Shown piece by piece: positions 44,128 to 52,144 of a stretch of DNA of 64,000 nt. The number at the start of each line of letters is the position of its first letter. The stretch's first letter is position 1. Under the pieces are notes generated by a model. The model had not been told where the DNA came from and ran no database searches. It saw only the letters and a program-made list of their open reading frames with translations. Source of the DNA: Cloacibacterium caeni. Its GTDB lineage: Bacteria > Bacteroidota > Bacteroidia > Flavobacteriales > Weeksellaceae. Position numbers and translations under genes: made by a program. The stretch is from the NCBI RefSeq assembly GCF_907163105.1, contig NZ_OU015321.1:2247001-2311000 (forward strand), read 5' to 3'.

Positions 44128-44961
44128 ATGTTGAAAATCAATTTAACCGCAATATTCATTCTATTTTCATCATTTGTTTTATCACAACAATCAATTTTTT
44201 GGAAAATCTCAAAAAAAGGTAACGAAGCTTACATATTAGGAACATATCATTATTTGGGAAAAGATTTTTTATTAAATAACAACATTATTTTAGAAAAACT
44301 TAAAAAATCTAAAATTGCATTATCTGAAAATATTGATTCGGCAAAAATTTCCATTAATAAGAGAAATGAAAATTTGCAATTAAAAAAAATGAATAAAAAT
44401 GAATTGCAAACGATTAAAAGAATAGTCCCTTCTTATATTGATTCAAACAAAATGACTTTAAGAGAATTAATTGTAACTATTGATGGGAAAATTACGCAAA
44501 AATTTTGTTTAACAGATAAAGAAAAAATTGATGAAACGAAAATGGATGATTTTATAAAAGAATATTGTCTAAAAAATAGAATAAAGTTAGAAGGTCTAGA
44601 ACCTACAGAAAAAACATTTGATTATCTAAACCACAATCTCTACTCAAATACTACTGAAGAAAAACTAATAGAAATAATAAAATCTAAAATAAAACTTCTT
44701 AATTCTGAAAATCAAAATATTAATTGTCTTATTTTAAATGAATATAGAACAAAAAAGCACATTTTTAACTTTGAAAGAGAAAGTCAAGAGAAGTTTATTA
44801 CCTTAAGAAATAAGGATTGGATTGTGAAAATAGATAATGCAATTCAAGAAAAAGAAAAAGCATTTATATTTGTAGGATTATACCATCTGGATTTTAAAGA
44901 GGGGTTATTAGAGTTATTAAAAAGTAGAGGCTACTCTGTAGAAGAAATAATTTTAAATTAG
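44128..44961 (+). CDS. TraB/GumN-family exported protein
   Basis: A 277-residue protein with a signal peptide ending near VLSQQ. It contains the two family landmarks: GTYHYLG near residue 37 (GxxH) and FVGLYHLDFKEGLLELLKSRGY near the C-terminus (GxxHL). Members are predicted proteases or hydrolases. It is clearly Lys/Asn-rich and more AT-biased than its neighbours. Confidence 0.8.
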   Translation: MLKINLTAIFILFSSFVLSQQSIFWKISKKGNEAYILGTYHYLGKDFLLNNNIILEKLKKSKIALSENIDSAKISINKRNENLQLKKMNKNELQTIKRIVPSYIDSNKMTLRELIVTIDGKITQKFCLTDKEKIDETKMDDFIKEYCLKNRIKLEGLEPTEKTFDYLNHNLYSNTTEEKLIEIIKSKIKLLNSENQNINCLILNEYRTKKHIFNFERESQEKFITLRNKDWIVKIDNAIQEKEKAFIFVGLYHLDFKEGLLELLKSRGYSVEEIILN

Positions 44962-45081
44962 AAGTTTCTATCTGTCAGTTAAAGTTTTAACATAAATATT
45001 TAATTTCCAAAAATAAAAACATCTACTATTTTTTTACAAAACTTCCAACATTTAACTTTCTACCTTCCCGCAAAAAAGATT

Positions 45082-45089
45082 TATCTTTG
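45082..45089 (+). promoter_or_regulatory. -7 promoter element, 4 nt before the sufE ATG
   Basis: TATCTTTG, spacer TACC, ATG at 45094. Confidence 0.55.
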
Positions 45090-45093
45090 TACC

Positions 45094-45513
45094 ATGACAA
45101 TTCAAGAAAAACAACAAGAAATTATAGAAGAATTCGAGTTTCTGGACGATTGGGAGCAGAAATACGAATACATTATAGACTTGGGAAAAGAACTGAAAGG
45201 TTTGCCTGAAGATAAAAAAACAGTCGAAAATCTGATTAAAGGTTGCCAGTCAAAAGTTTGGTTAGACGCCGAATTCAGAGACGGAAAACTCTTCTTCAAT
45301 GCAGATTCTGATGGAATTTTACCGAAAGGAATTGTTTCTCTTTTGGTGCGAATTTACAGCGGTCATTCTACCCAAGAAATTTTGGATTCTGATTTTGATT
45401 TTATCTCAAAAATCGGTTTGCAAGAATTTTTATCGCCTTCCAGAGCCAATGGTTTAATGGCAATGACCAAACAAATTAAGTTCTACGCGGTTGCATTTCA
45501 GTTAAAATCGTGA
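45094..45513 (+). CDS. sufE: SufE-family sulfur acceptor
   Basis: A 139-residue cytoplasmic protein that takes sulfur from the SufS desulfurase for Fe-S assembly. The active-site cysteine is in IKGCQSKVWL (about 47-56), and the helix DWEQKYEYIIDLGKEL is characteristic. Normal length. It overlaps the next gene through GTGA (4 bp). Confidence 0.93.
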   Translation: MTIQEKQQEIIEEFEFLDDWEQKYEYIIDLGKELKGLPEDKKTVENLIKGCQSKVWLDAEFRDGKLFFNADSDGILPKGIVSLLVRIYSGHSTQEILDSDFDFISKIGLQEFLSPSRANGLMAMTKQIKFYAVAFQLKS

Positions 45514-46463
45514 AAAAAATCTTAGCATATCGTTTTTCCGCTTTTGGAGATGTGGCGATGATTGTGCCTGTTCTAAAAGAATTTTTGGCACAAAATCCTG
45601 ACACAGAAATTATTTTCGTTTCCAGAAAAAACTTTGCCGATTTATTCGATGGAGTAGAGCGATTGACTTTTCGTGGCGTAAATCTAGATGATTACAAAGG
45701 TTTTTTCGGGTTAAGAAAATTGGCTTTAGAACTGAAAAAGGAATTTCAGCCAGATTTTGTAGCGGATTTGCACAATGTTTTGCGCACTAAAATTCTGAGT
45801 TTTTTCTTCAAAAAAACCGCAACACTTGACAAAGGAAGAACCGAAAAAAAATTACTTACGAGAAAGGAAAATAAGATTAAAAAACCACTGAAACCAACTA
45901 CAGAACGTTATGCAGATGTTTTCAGAAAATTAGGTTTTAAACTAAAACTTTCTCATCAATTATTCCCAAAATCTCAACAAAAATCTGGAATTGGATTTGC
46001 TCCTTTTGCTCAACATGCAGGAAAAATGCTTCCCATTGAAAAATCTTTAGAATTGGTAAAAACACTTTCTAAAAATTATCCAATTTATCTTTTTGGTGGC
46101 GGAAAAAAGGAAGTAGAAATTCTATCAAAATGGGAGCAAGAGATTGAAAATGTAACTTCTCTCGCTGGGAAACTTTCGCTTAAAGAAGAACTTCAGAAAA
46201 TTTCGGAATTAGAACTCATGATTTCTATGGATTCTGCCAATATGCATTTGGCAAGTTTGGTGGGAACTAGAGTGGTTTCGGTTTGGGGAGCTACCCATTA
46301 TTTCGCTGGATTTTTAGGATACGGACAGTCCGAAAAAGATATTGTAGAAATTACAGATTTAGCGTGCAGACCTTGTTCTGTTTTTGGCAACAAACCTTGT
46401 TTCAGAGGCGATTATGCTTGTCTTAATCAAATAGAAATTTCAGAAATCTTGAAGAAAATTTAG
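45510..46463 (+). CDS. Glycosyltransferase family 9 (heptosyltransferase-like)
   Basis: A 317-residue GT-B enzyme beginning at a GTG that overlaps the sufE stop. The N-terminal YRFSAFGDVAMIVPVLKEF and C-terminal MISMDSANMHLASLVGTRVVSVWGATH motifs are those of LPS heptosyltransferases. The lysine-rich middle and C-rich end (CRPCSVFGNKPCFRGDYACL) are common in Bacteroidetes members. It probably acts in the lipooligosaccharide core. Confidence 0.88.
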   Translation: MKKILAYRFSAFGDVAMIVPVLKEFLAQNPDTEIIFVSRKNFADLFDGVERLTFRGVNLDDYKGFFGLRKLALELKKEFQPDFVADLHNVLRTKILSFFFKKTATLDKGRTEKKLLTRKENKIKKPLKPTTERYADVFRKLGFKLKLSHQLFPKSQQKSGIGFAPFAQHAGKMLPIEKSLELVKTLSKNYPIYLFGGGKKEVEILSKWEQEIENVTSLAGKLSLKEELQKISELELMISMDSANMHLASLVGTRVVSVWGATHYFAGFLGYGQSEKDIVEITDLACRPCSVFGNKPCFRGDYACLNQIEISEILKKI

Positions 46464-46578
46464 ATTTAAGTTAATTCATAATTTTTTTTAAAACATCTAA
46501 GATGTTTTCTTAATGAACTTAATGCCTTAATAGAGACTTAATGTTTAAATTTTAATCTCAATAAATACTTGTATTTCT

Positions 46579-46586
46579 TATCTTTG
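46579..46586 (+). promoter_or_regulatory. -7 promoter element, 4 nt before the ATG at 46591
   Basis: TATCTTTG, spacer CTCT, ATG. Confidence 0.55.
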
Positions 46587-46590
46587 CTCT

Positions 46591-47340
46591 ATGCAAATTG
46601 TACTCATCGGTTCTGGAAATGTGGCATTTCACTTGACAAAAGCTTTTTCCGAAGCTCAAATTCCTATTTCTCAAATTTTTGGAAGAAATACCACCGAACT
46701 TCAGAAAATTTCGGAGCAATTTTCCATTCCTTTTTCTACGGAAACTCTTGTTGATGCTGATTTGTACATTATTTCTGTAAGTGATTCTTCGATTACTGAA
46801 GTCTCTTCTCTCATCAAAAACGAAAATGCTTTGGTAACGCATACTTCTGGTTCGGTTTCACGTGAAGCATTGAATGGAAATTACAGAAAATCAGTTTTTT
46901 ATCCGCTTCAAACGTTTTCAAAATCTAAAAATTTAGACTATTCTAAAATTCCCTTTTTCATAGATGCAGAAAATGAAAATGATGAAGAAATTTTGAAAAA
47001 TTTGGCTTCAAAGATTTCTAAAAATGTAATGCTTGCCAATGATGAAAAAAGAAAATACATTCATTTGACAGCGGTTTTTGCTTGTAATTTTGTGAATCAT
47101 TTGTACGCGAGAGCCAAGGAAATTTCTGACAGTCAAGGAATTCCGTTTGATTATTTCTTACCATTAATTGACGAAACTACCCAAAAAATTCATGAATTAG
47201 AACCAAAATTAGCACAAACTGGACCTGCTATTAGAAATGATGAAAAAGTGCTGAAACTTCATGAATCTTTATTAACCGATGAAGAAAAACTAAAAATCTA
47301 TAAAACCTTAAACGAATCGATAAAGAAAATGTATCATTGA
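46591..47340 (+). CDS. Rossmann-like/DUF2520 protein
   Basis: A 249-residue protein. The N-terminal NAD(P)-binding fold starts with IVLIGSGNVAFHLTKAF, and HTSGSVSREAL plus YPLQTFSKSK follow. The C-terminal DUF2520 helical domain (about 125-249) contains AVFACNFVNHLYARAKEI. It resembles ketopantoate or pyrroline-5-carboxylate reductases; the substrate is unknown. The kdsC gene follows. Confidence 0.88.
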   Translation: MQIVLIGSGNVAFHLTKAFSEAQIPISQIFGRNTTELQKISEQFSIPFSTETLVDADLYIISVSDSSITEVSSLIKNENALVTHTSGSVSREALNGNYRKSVFYPLQTFSKSKNLDYSKIPFFIDAENENDEEILKNLASKISKNVMLANDEKRKYIHLTAVFACNFVNHLYARAKEISDSQGIPFDYFLPLIDETTQKIHELEPKLAQTGPAIRNDEKVLKLHESLLTDEEKLKIYKTLNESIKKMYH

Positions 47341-47381
47341 TTTTAGATGTACGATTTTAGATTTACGAATAACTTTTTTCA

Positions 47382-47409
47382 AAATCTCAAATCTCAAATC
47401 TCAAATCTC
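47382..47409. repeat. Heptanucleotide tandem array (AAATCTC, 4 copies)
   Basis: Four perfect AAATCTC units, then AAATCGT, ending 14 bp upstream of the kdsC start. Confidence 0.88.
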
Positions 47410-47423
47410 AAATCGTAAATTTT

Positions 47424-47942
47424 ATGAGTCATTTAGAAAAATTAAAAAATATAAAAGCCTTTGTTTTTGATGTAGACGGCGTTTTCACAGACGGTAGCGT
47501 TTATCTATTACCAGAAGGAAATATGTGCAGAGTGATGAATGTTTTAGATGGTTTTGCAGTGGTAAAAGCATTGAAAAAAGACTATAAAATCTGCGTGATT
47601 ACAGGTGGAGATGATCCCATGGTTCGTCACAGAATTCATTATTTAGGCATCACAGATTATTATGCAAAAGTGCATCATAAATTAGAAAAATTCGAAGAGT
47701 TTAAAACCAAATATAATCTTCAAAACGAAGAAATTCTTACGATGGGAGATGATATTCCAGACATCAAAATGATGAAAATTTCTGGAATTTCAGCTTGTCC
47801 ACCCAATTCTGTGGCAGAAGTGAAAGAAATTTCGGACTATATTTCTCCTGTTTATGGTGGAAAAGGTGCTGTAAGAGACGTGATAGAACAGGTCATGAAA
47901 GTGCAAGGAACTTGGATTGACGATGATACGCAGTCGATATAA
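47424..47942 (+). CDS. kdsC: KdsC-like HAD phosphatase (Kdo-8-phosphate phosphatase)
   Basis: A 172-residue HAD type III enzyme that produces Kdo for LPS. Catalytic Asp in VFDVDGVFTDG (about 14-24), ITGGDDPMVRHR, and MGDDIPDIKMMKISGISACP with the Mg-binding aspartates. Length is typical. Kdo is needed for the LPS core; GT9 upstream fits that pathway. Confidence 0.9.
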   Translation: MSHLEKLKNIKAFVFDVDGVFTDGSVYLLPEGNMCRVMNVLDGFAVVKALKKDYKICVITGGDDPMVRHRIHYLGITDYYAKVHHKLEKFEEFKTKYNLQNEEILTMGDDIPDIKMMKISGISACPPNSVAEVKEISDYISPVYGGKGAVRDVIEQVMKVQGTWIDDDTQSI

Positions 47943-48020
47943 TTTGATGATGTGATAATTTGATGATGTGATAATTTGATGATGTGATAATTTGGTAATG
48001 TGATAATTTGGTAATGTGAT
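47941..48020. repeat. 16-bp tandem array, five copies
   Basis: Five units of 16 bp with no spacing: three AATTTGATGATGTGAT and two AATTTGGTAATGTGAT. It begins inside the kdsC stop codon and ends 42 bp before the maf start. Related words lie upstream of tsaB (52026-52062) and of a SemiSWEET gene (20487-20527). Confidence 0.92.
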
Positions 48021-48062
48021 AATTGATTAACTTTATAAATTCTCCTAAATCCTAAATCCTAA

Positions 48063-48623
48063 ATGAAAATATTACTCGGCTCTAATTCACCCAGAAGAAA
48101 AGAACTTTTACAAAGTTTAGGTTTTGATTTTGAGGTGGTTTCTATAAATTGTGACGAAGTTTTTCCAGAAAATTTATCCGTAGAAAATATTGCAGGATAC
48201 CTTTCTGAACTCAAAGCAGATGCTTATAGAAATTTAGAAAAAAATGAAATTTTGCTCACTTCTGATACCATTGTTACTTTTGAAGGAAAAGTTCTCGGAA
48301 AGCCTAAAAATAGGGAAGAAGCGGTAGAAATGCTTCAACATTTATCGGGGAAAACTCACCAAGTTTACACCGCTGTTTCATTTAAAAGTTCTGAAAAAAT
48401 TATCACTAAAACAGATGTTGCAGATGTAGAATTTTCAGAAATTACTGACCTAGAAATCAATTTTTACATCGAAAATTATCATCCTTTTGACAAAGCTGGA
48501 AGTTACGGAATTCAGGAATGGTTAGGCATGGCTAAAATCTCTAAAATCAATGGCAGTTTTTACACGATTATGGGATTGCCAACACATTTGGTTTACGAAA
48601 CTTTAAAAGATTTAGGTTTCTAA
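48063..48623 (+). CDS. maf: Maf-family nucleotide pyrophosphatase
   Basis: A 186-residue enzyme that hydrolyses non-canonical nucleoside triphosphates. It opens with LLGSNSPRRKELLQSLG and has SDTIVTFEGKVLGKP, HQVYTAVSF and DKAGSYGIQEW, the family motifs. The motifs fit the dTTP/UTP (YhdE-like) branch. Normal length. Confidence 0.92.
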   Translation: MKILLGSNSPRRKELLQSLGFDFEVVSINCDEVFPENLSVENIAGYLSELKADAYRNLEKNEILLTSDTIVTFEGKVLGKPKNREEAVEMLQHLSGKTHQVYTAVSFKSSEKIITKTDVADVEFSEITDLEINFYIENYHPFDKAGSYGIQEWLGMAKISKINGSFYTIMGLPTHLVYETLKDLGF

Positions 48624-48701
48624 AAAATTCCTTATTTTTACTGAATGTTTTTATGCCTCAATCACAATAAATTGTGGCAATTTCAGTTATTAAAACACTC
48701 C

Positions 48702-51170
48702 ATGAAAAAATATATACTTCTCGCTTTAGGTTCTGCATTTTTTTTGGCTTGTTCGCCAAGAAAAGATGGCTATTTGAACCGTAAATATCAAGGTTTCACC
48801 ACTTTTTACAATGTTTTGTTCAATGGAGAAGAAGCGCTCAATGCCGAATTGAAACAGCGAGATAAATCTTATAGAGATAATTTTCATGCGCCTTACATTA
48901 AATTACTCACTTACGAAGAGCAAATTTCTTCTGCTCAAATGGAAAATTTAGGCGTTTCTGATAACGAAGAAGGAGTAGCACCAGAAGATTTTTACAGAGA
49001 TGACACCGAAACTGGAGCTTCTGTTGCCAATACTGGAACCAGCACTTTAGAAATCGCAGAAATGAAGGCTCAAAAAGCCATTGATAAACATTCGATGATG
49101 TTTAAGGGCGAAGAAAAAAACAAAACTATTTTTGATGCTTATCTTGTATTAGCAAAAGCAAGATTGTTCCAAAATAAGCCTTTAGAAGCACTTGACGCAC
49201 TTAATACAGTTCAAAAAATTTATAAAAAAGACAAGAGACTTTCTTTAGCCAAAGTTTACGAAGCCTACACTTACGGAAAAATGAAGGATTATTATCGCGC
49301 AGATGAAACCTTCCGTGAACTGAAAGAAAATAAAAAACTCAAAAAATCTGAGAAAAAATTACTGAGTATTTTCTATTCGGAAATGCTTTTAAACGCTGGT
49401 AAAAAGGAAGAAGCTGTAGCAGAATTAGAAAGTGCGTATAAACTTAATAAAAACAAAAAATTAAGAAGCAGAATTGCTTTTCTTCGTGGACAAATCCTTG
49501 CCAATCTTGGCAAAAATGAAGAAGCGAGAGAAAGTTTTGTCACCGCTTATAAAAACGCCAGAAATTTTGAATTTGAAGTAAAATCTCAAGTAGAAATTGC
49601 CAAAACTTTCAACGGAAAAGACGATGATTACGAAGGCGCAAAAGAATATTTGGAAAAAATCAGTAAAAAAGGAACCTATGCTTCTAGAAAAAATGAATTC
49701 TATTATGCGCTAGGTTTAATGGCAAAAAAAGCGGGTAAAAATGAAGAAGCACAAGAATTTTTCCAGAAATCTATTAAAGAAAAAGTATCAGATCCTCAAG
49801 TTAGAGGTTTGGCTTACTATGAAATCGGGAAAAAGTTTTTCGAAGATAATGACTATTTAAGCGCTGGTGTTTATTACGATTCTGCTTACGTTGCAATGAA
49901 TTATGCCCCTGCAAAAGAAGAACTGAAATCGCTTACCGAAAACATAAAAGACATTTCTAAAAATTATTATCTCATCAAAAAGAACGACAGCATTCTGAAA
50001 CTGACTAAAATGTCTAATGATGAGCGAATTGCCTTTTTCAACAAACATATTGAAGGGATAAAAGCCAAAGAAGCTAAAGAAGAACTGGAACGTAAAAAAG
50101 CAGAAAAAGAAAGCAAAAACAGAGTAGAAACCGTAGATTTTGCCTTGCTAGGAAATACAGATAACAACAATTCTTTCTTGGATTTTAATGGAAGTAAAGG
50201 CTTCTATTTTGCTAATCAAGCCAATATTTCTAAAGGCGAAAAAGAATTTAAGCAAATCTGGGGAAATAGAGCACTTACCGACAATTGGCGAACTTCTACC
50301 AAAATGAATTCTATAGAAGATCTTAAAAATGAAGCACTCGGAATTACGGCTGCTCCAGATCCTAGAAGATATGAACCTGATTTCTACATTGAAAAAATTC
50401 CGACCAAAACAGAAGAAATTTTAGCACTCAAAAAAGACAGAGATACGGCAAGTCTTGGTCTGGGAAGAATGTACGAAAACTTCTTTTCTAATACTTCTTT
50501 AGCTACCAAAACATTGTACGATTTGGTAGATTCTAAGACTGATGAAGAAACCGAATTGCAAGCATTGTATCAGATTTTTTCTATGAATTATGAAAAAAAT
50601 CCTAGTGCTGCAGAACGTGCGAAACAATTGATCTTAGAGAAATATCCTTACACTTCTTATGCGGAATTTGTGAAAAACCCTAAGAAAGCAGATTTCACCA
50701 CTTCTGATTCTGAGGTAGAAAAAATCTATACACAAGCTTTTGCTCTTTACTCCGAAGAAAAATTTGATGATTCTAAAAAATTGATTGAAGAAACCTTACA
50801 GAAATATCCAAAAGATGTTTTGGTTCCTAAATTTACCTTGTTGAATGCCTTTAACACTGGAAAAACTGCAGGAAAAGAAATCATGATTCTTCAATTAGAA
50901 CAATTAATGCTGAATTATGCGAAAACTCCTGAAGGTATAAAAGCAAAGGAAATGCTTCAATATCTAAAAAGCGATATAAAAGTGGAACAGTTTGATGATA
51001 ATGGAAATCCTATCTCACCGAAAAATGAACCAGCAGTTGCGCCTCAGAATGTGAATTCTAGCTCTACAAATCCTGAAAGAATTCAGCAAAATAATTCTAA
51101 ACAAAGGAATTTGCAAGAAATGCAACAAGATGATCCGTTGCAACCAAAAGATTTAAAACCTAAAAAATAA
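48702..51170 (+). CDS. T9SS periplasmic lipoprotein SprE/PorW
   Basis: About 822 residues from the ATG at 48702, which begins a lipoprotein signal (MKKYILLALGSAFFLACSPRK, Cys at about 17). An earlier in-frame ATG at 48645 would bury the signal peptide. The mature N-terminus NRKYQGFTTFYNVLFNGEEAL is the SprE/PorW signature, followed by several TPR repeats (about 150-400 and 640-790) and a coiled, Lys/Glu-rich section. It is a component of the type IX secretion system, needed in Flavobacterium for gliding and secretion. No other T9SS gene is in the window. Confidence 0.88.
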   Translation: MKKYILLALGSAFFLACSPRKDGYLNRKYQGFTTFYNVLFNGEEALNAELKQRDKSYRDNFHAPYIKLLTYEEQISSAQMENLGVSDNEEGVAPEDFYRDDTETGASVANTGTSTLEIAEMKAQKAIDKHSMMFKGEEKNKTIFDAYLVLAKARLFQNKPLEALDALNTVQKIYKKDKRLSLAKVYEAYTYGKMKDYYRADETFRELKENKKLKKSEKKLLSIFYSEMLLNAGKKEEAVAELESAYKLNKNKKLRSRIAFLRGQILANLGKNEEARESFVTAYKNARNFEFEVKSQVEIAKTFNGKDDDYEGAKEYLEKISKKGTYASRKNEFYYALGLMAKKAGKNEEAQEFFQKSIKEKVSDPQVRGLAYYEIGKKFFEDNDYLSAGVYYDSAYVAMNYAPAKEELKSLTENIKDISKNYYLIKKNDSILKLTKMSNDERIAFFNKHIEGIKAKEAKEELERKKAEKESKNRVETVDFALLGNTDNNNSFLDFNGSKGFYFANQANISKGEKEFKQIWGNRALTDNWRTSTKMNSIEDLKNEALGITAAPDPRRYEPDFYIEKIPTKTEEILALKKDRDTASLGLGRMYENFFSNTSLATKTLYDLVDSKTDEETELQALYQIFSMNYEKNPSAAERAKQLILEKYPYTSYAEFVKNPKKADFTTSDSEVEKIYTQAFALYSEEKFDDSKKLIEETLQKYPKDVLVPKFTLLNAFNTGKTAGKEIMILQLEQLMLNYAKTPEGIKAKEMLQYLKSDIKVEQFDDNGNPISPKNEPAVAPQNVNSSSTNPERIQQNNSKQRNLQEMQQDDPLQPKDLKPKK

Positions 51171-51203
51171 GCAGTTTTCTCAACTCAAAGTTTAAATTTT
51201 CTA

Positions 51204-51290
51204 CACTCTTTAATAGAGTGAGCAAAGTTTTTTCGCTTTGGCGAATGAAAAAGCAGACGCTTAAAAGGCGAATTTATTCGCTTCTTTGCT
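51204..51290. repeat. Hairpin-rich interspersed repeat, copy B
   Basis: Three hairpins in 90 bp: CACTCT/AGAGTG, TTCGCTTTGGCGAA and GCGAATTTATTCGC, enclosed by AGCAAAG/CTTTGCT. The portion 51222-51269 is homologous to 10802-10843. It may double as terminator for the converging sprE/porW and tsaB genes. Confidence 0.6.
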
Positions 51291-51350
51291 ATCTTAATTT
51301 TATACCAATTTTTAAGAAATCTTTGCGTGATAAATAGGAAGGATTGAAGA

Positions 51351-52022
51351 TTATGATTTCTTCTTTACCCCGTGGAAATCTTTTAAATAAAACGGCTCGA
51401 AATACGCCACGTCTTCAAAATCTTGTCGGTTGAATTTCTCCACCGCTTTTTTGATGAGATATTTCGCAGATGGATACACATTTTCATTAAAATCTGCTCC
51501 CGAAATTTGTAAAATCTCTTGCGCTTTTTTGGCTCCATCTCCTATGAAAAGGATTTTTTTGCCTTCTAATTCTTTGAAAGATTGTTCATCTAAGATTTTT
51601 GCTTCCGTCTCCGTCAACATCTCCCCTGAATTTCCATCAAAAACAGCGCAATAAACCTCCATTCTTCTTGCATCGATTAATGGAATGATTACATCATAGT
51701 TTTGACCTAAAAACGGCTCTATCATCGTTTCCAGAGAATTTACAGCAATGAGAGGAACTTTCAAGCCATAACAAAACCCTTTTGCAGAAGCTGCGCCAAT
51801 TCTAAGTCCGGTGTAAGAACCTGGACCTTTTCCAAGGGAAACTGCTTCAATATCTTTCAGAGAAATTTCTGCGCCTTCTAAAGCCCATTCTACAAAAGTG
51901 TGTAGCGATTCTGACTGTTTATAGTTTTCTGAAACTTCTTCGCAAAGACATAATAATTCTTCGCCATCAGAAATAGCAACTGAACAGTTTTTAGACGAGG
52001 TTTCTATATGGAGGATTTTCAT
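51351..52022 (-). CDS. tsaB: TsaB, partner in tRNA t6A synthesis
   Basis: A 223-residue ASKHA-fold protein that activates TsaD for N6-threonylcarbamoyladenosine formation. Signatures: LHIETSSKNCSVAISDG at the start and LGKGPGSYTGLRIGAASAKGFCYGL. It is inactive on its own and forms a complex with TsaD/TsaE. TGATGTG-like repeats lie immediately upstream of its start codon. Confidence 0.93.
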   Translation of the reverse strand: MKILHIETSSKNCSVAISDGEELLCLCEEVSENYKQSESLHTFVEWALEGAEISLKDIEAVSLGKGPGSYTGLRIGAASAKGFCYGLKVPLIAVNSLETMIEPFLGQNYDVIIPLIDARRMEVYCAVFDGNSGEMLTETEAKILDEQSFKELEGKKILFIGDGAKKAQEILQISGADFNENVYPSAKYLIKKAVEKFNRQDFEDVAYFEPFYLKDFHGVKKKS

Positions 52023-52025
52023 TTT

Positions 52026-52062
52026 TGATGTGATAATTTGAAAATGTGATGATGTGATAATT
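52026..52062. repeat. TGATGTGATAATTT-type repeat, short
   Basis: About two copies related to the 16-bp unit at 47941, immediately upstream of the tsaB start codon. Confidence 0.65.
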
Positions 52063-52102
52063 TTTGCAAAGATTTTCTAAAATTTCATTTTTATGCTTTG
52101 TA

Positions 52103-52139
52103 ATATACTCTATAGTATATTCATTATATAATGAATATA
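52103..52139. repeat. Overlapping AT palindromes downstream of the ABC-3C operon
   Basis: ATATACT/AGTATAT (52103-52120) and a 24-bp perfect AT-rich palindrome centred at 52127/52128 lie just 3' of the last ABC-3C gene. They could be a terminator or a boundary of the inserted islet. Confidence 0.6.
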
Positions 52140-52144
52140 TACTT

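Noticed and set aside
47941-48020. CRISPR-like array
   Set aside because: 16-bp units are contiguous with no spacers and no cas genes are present.
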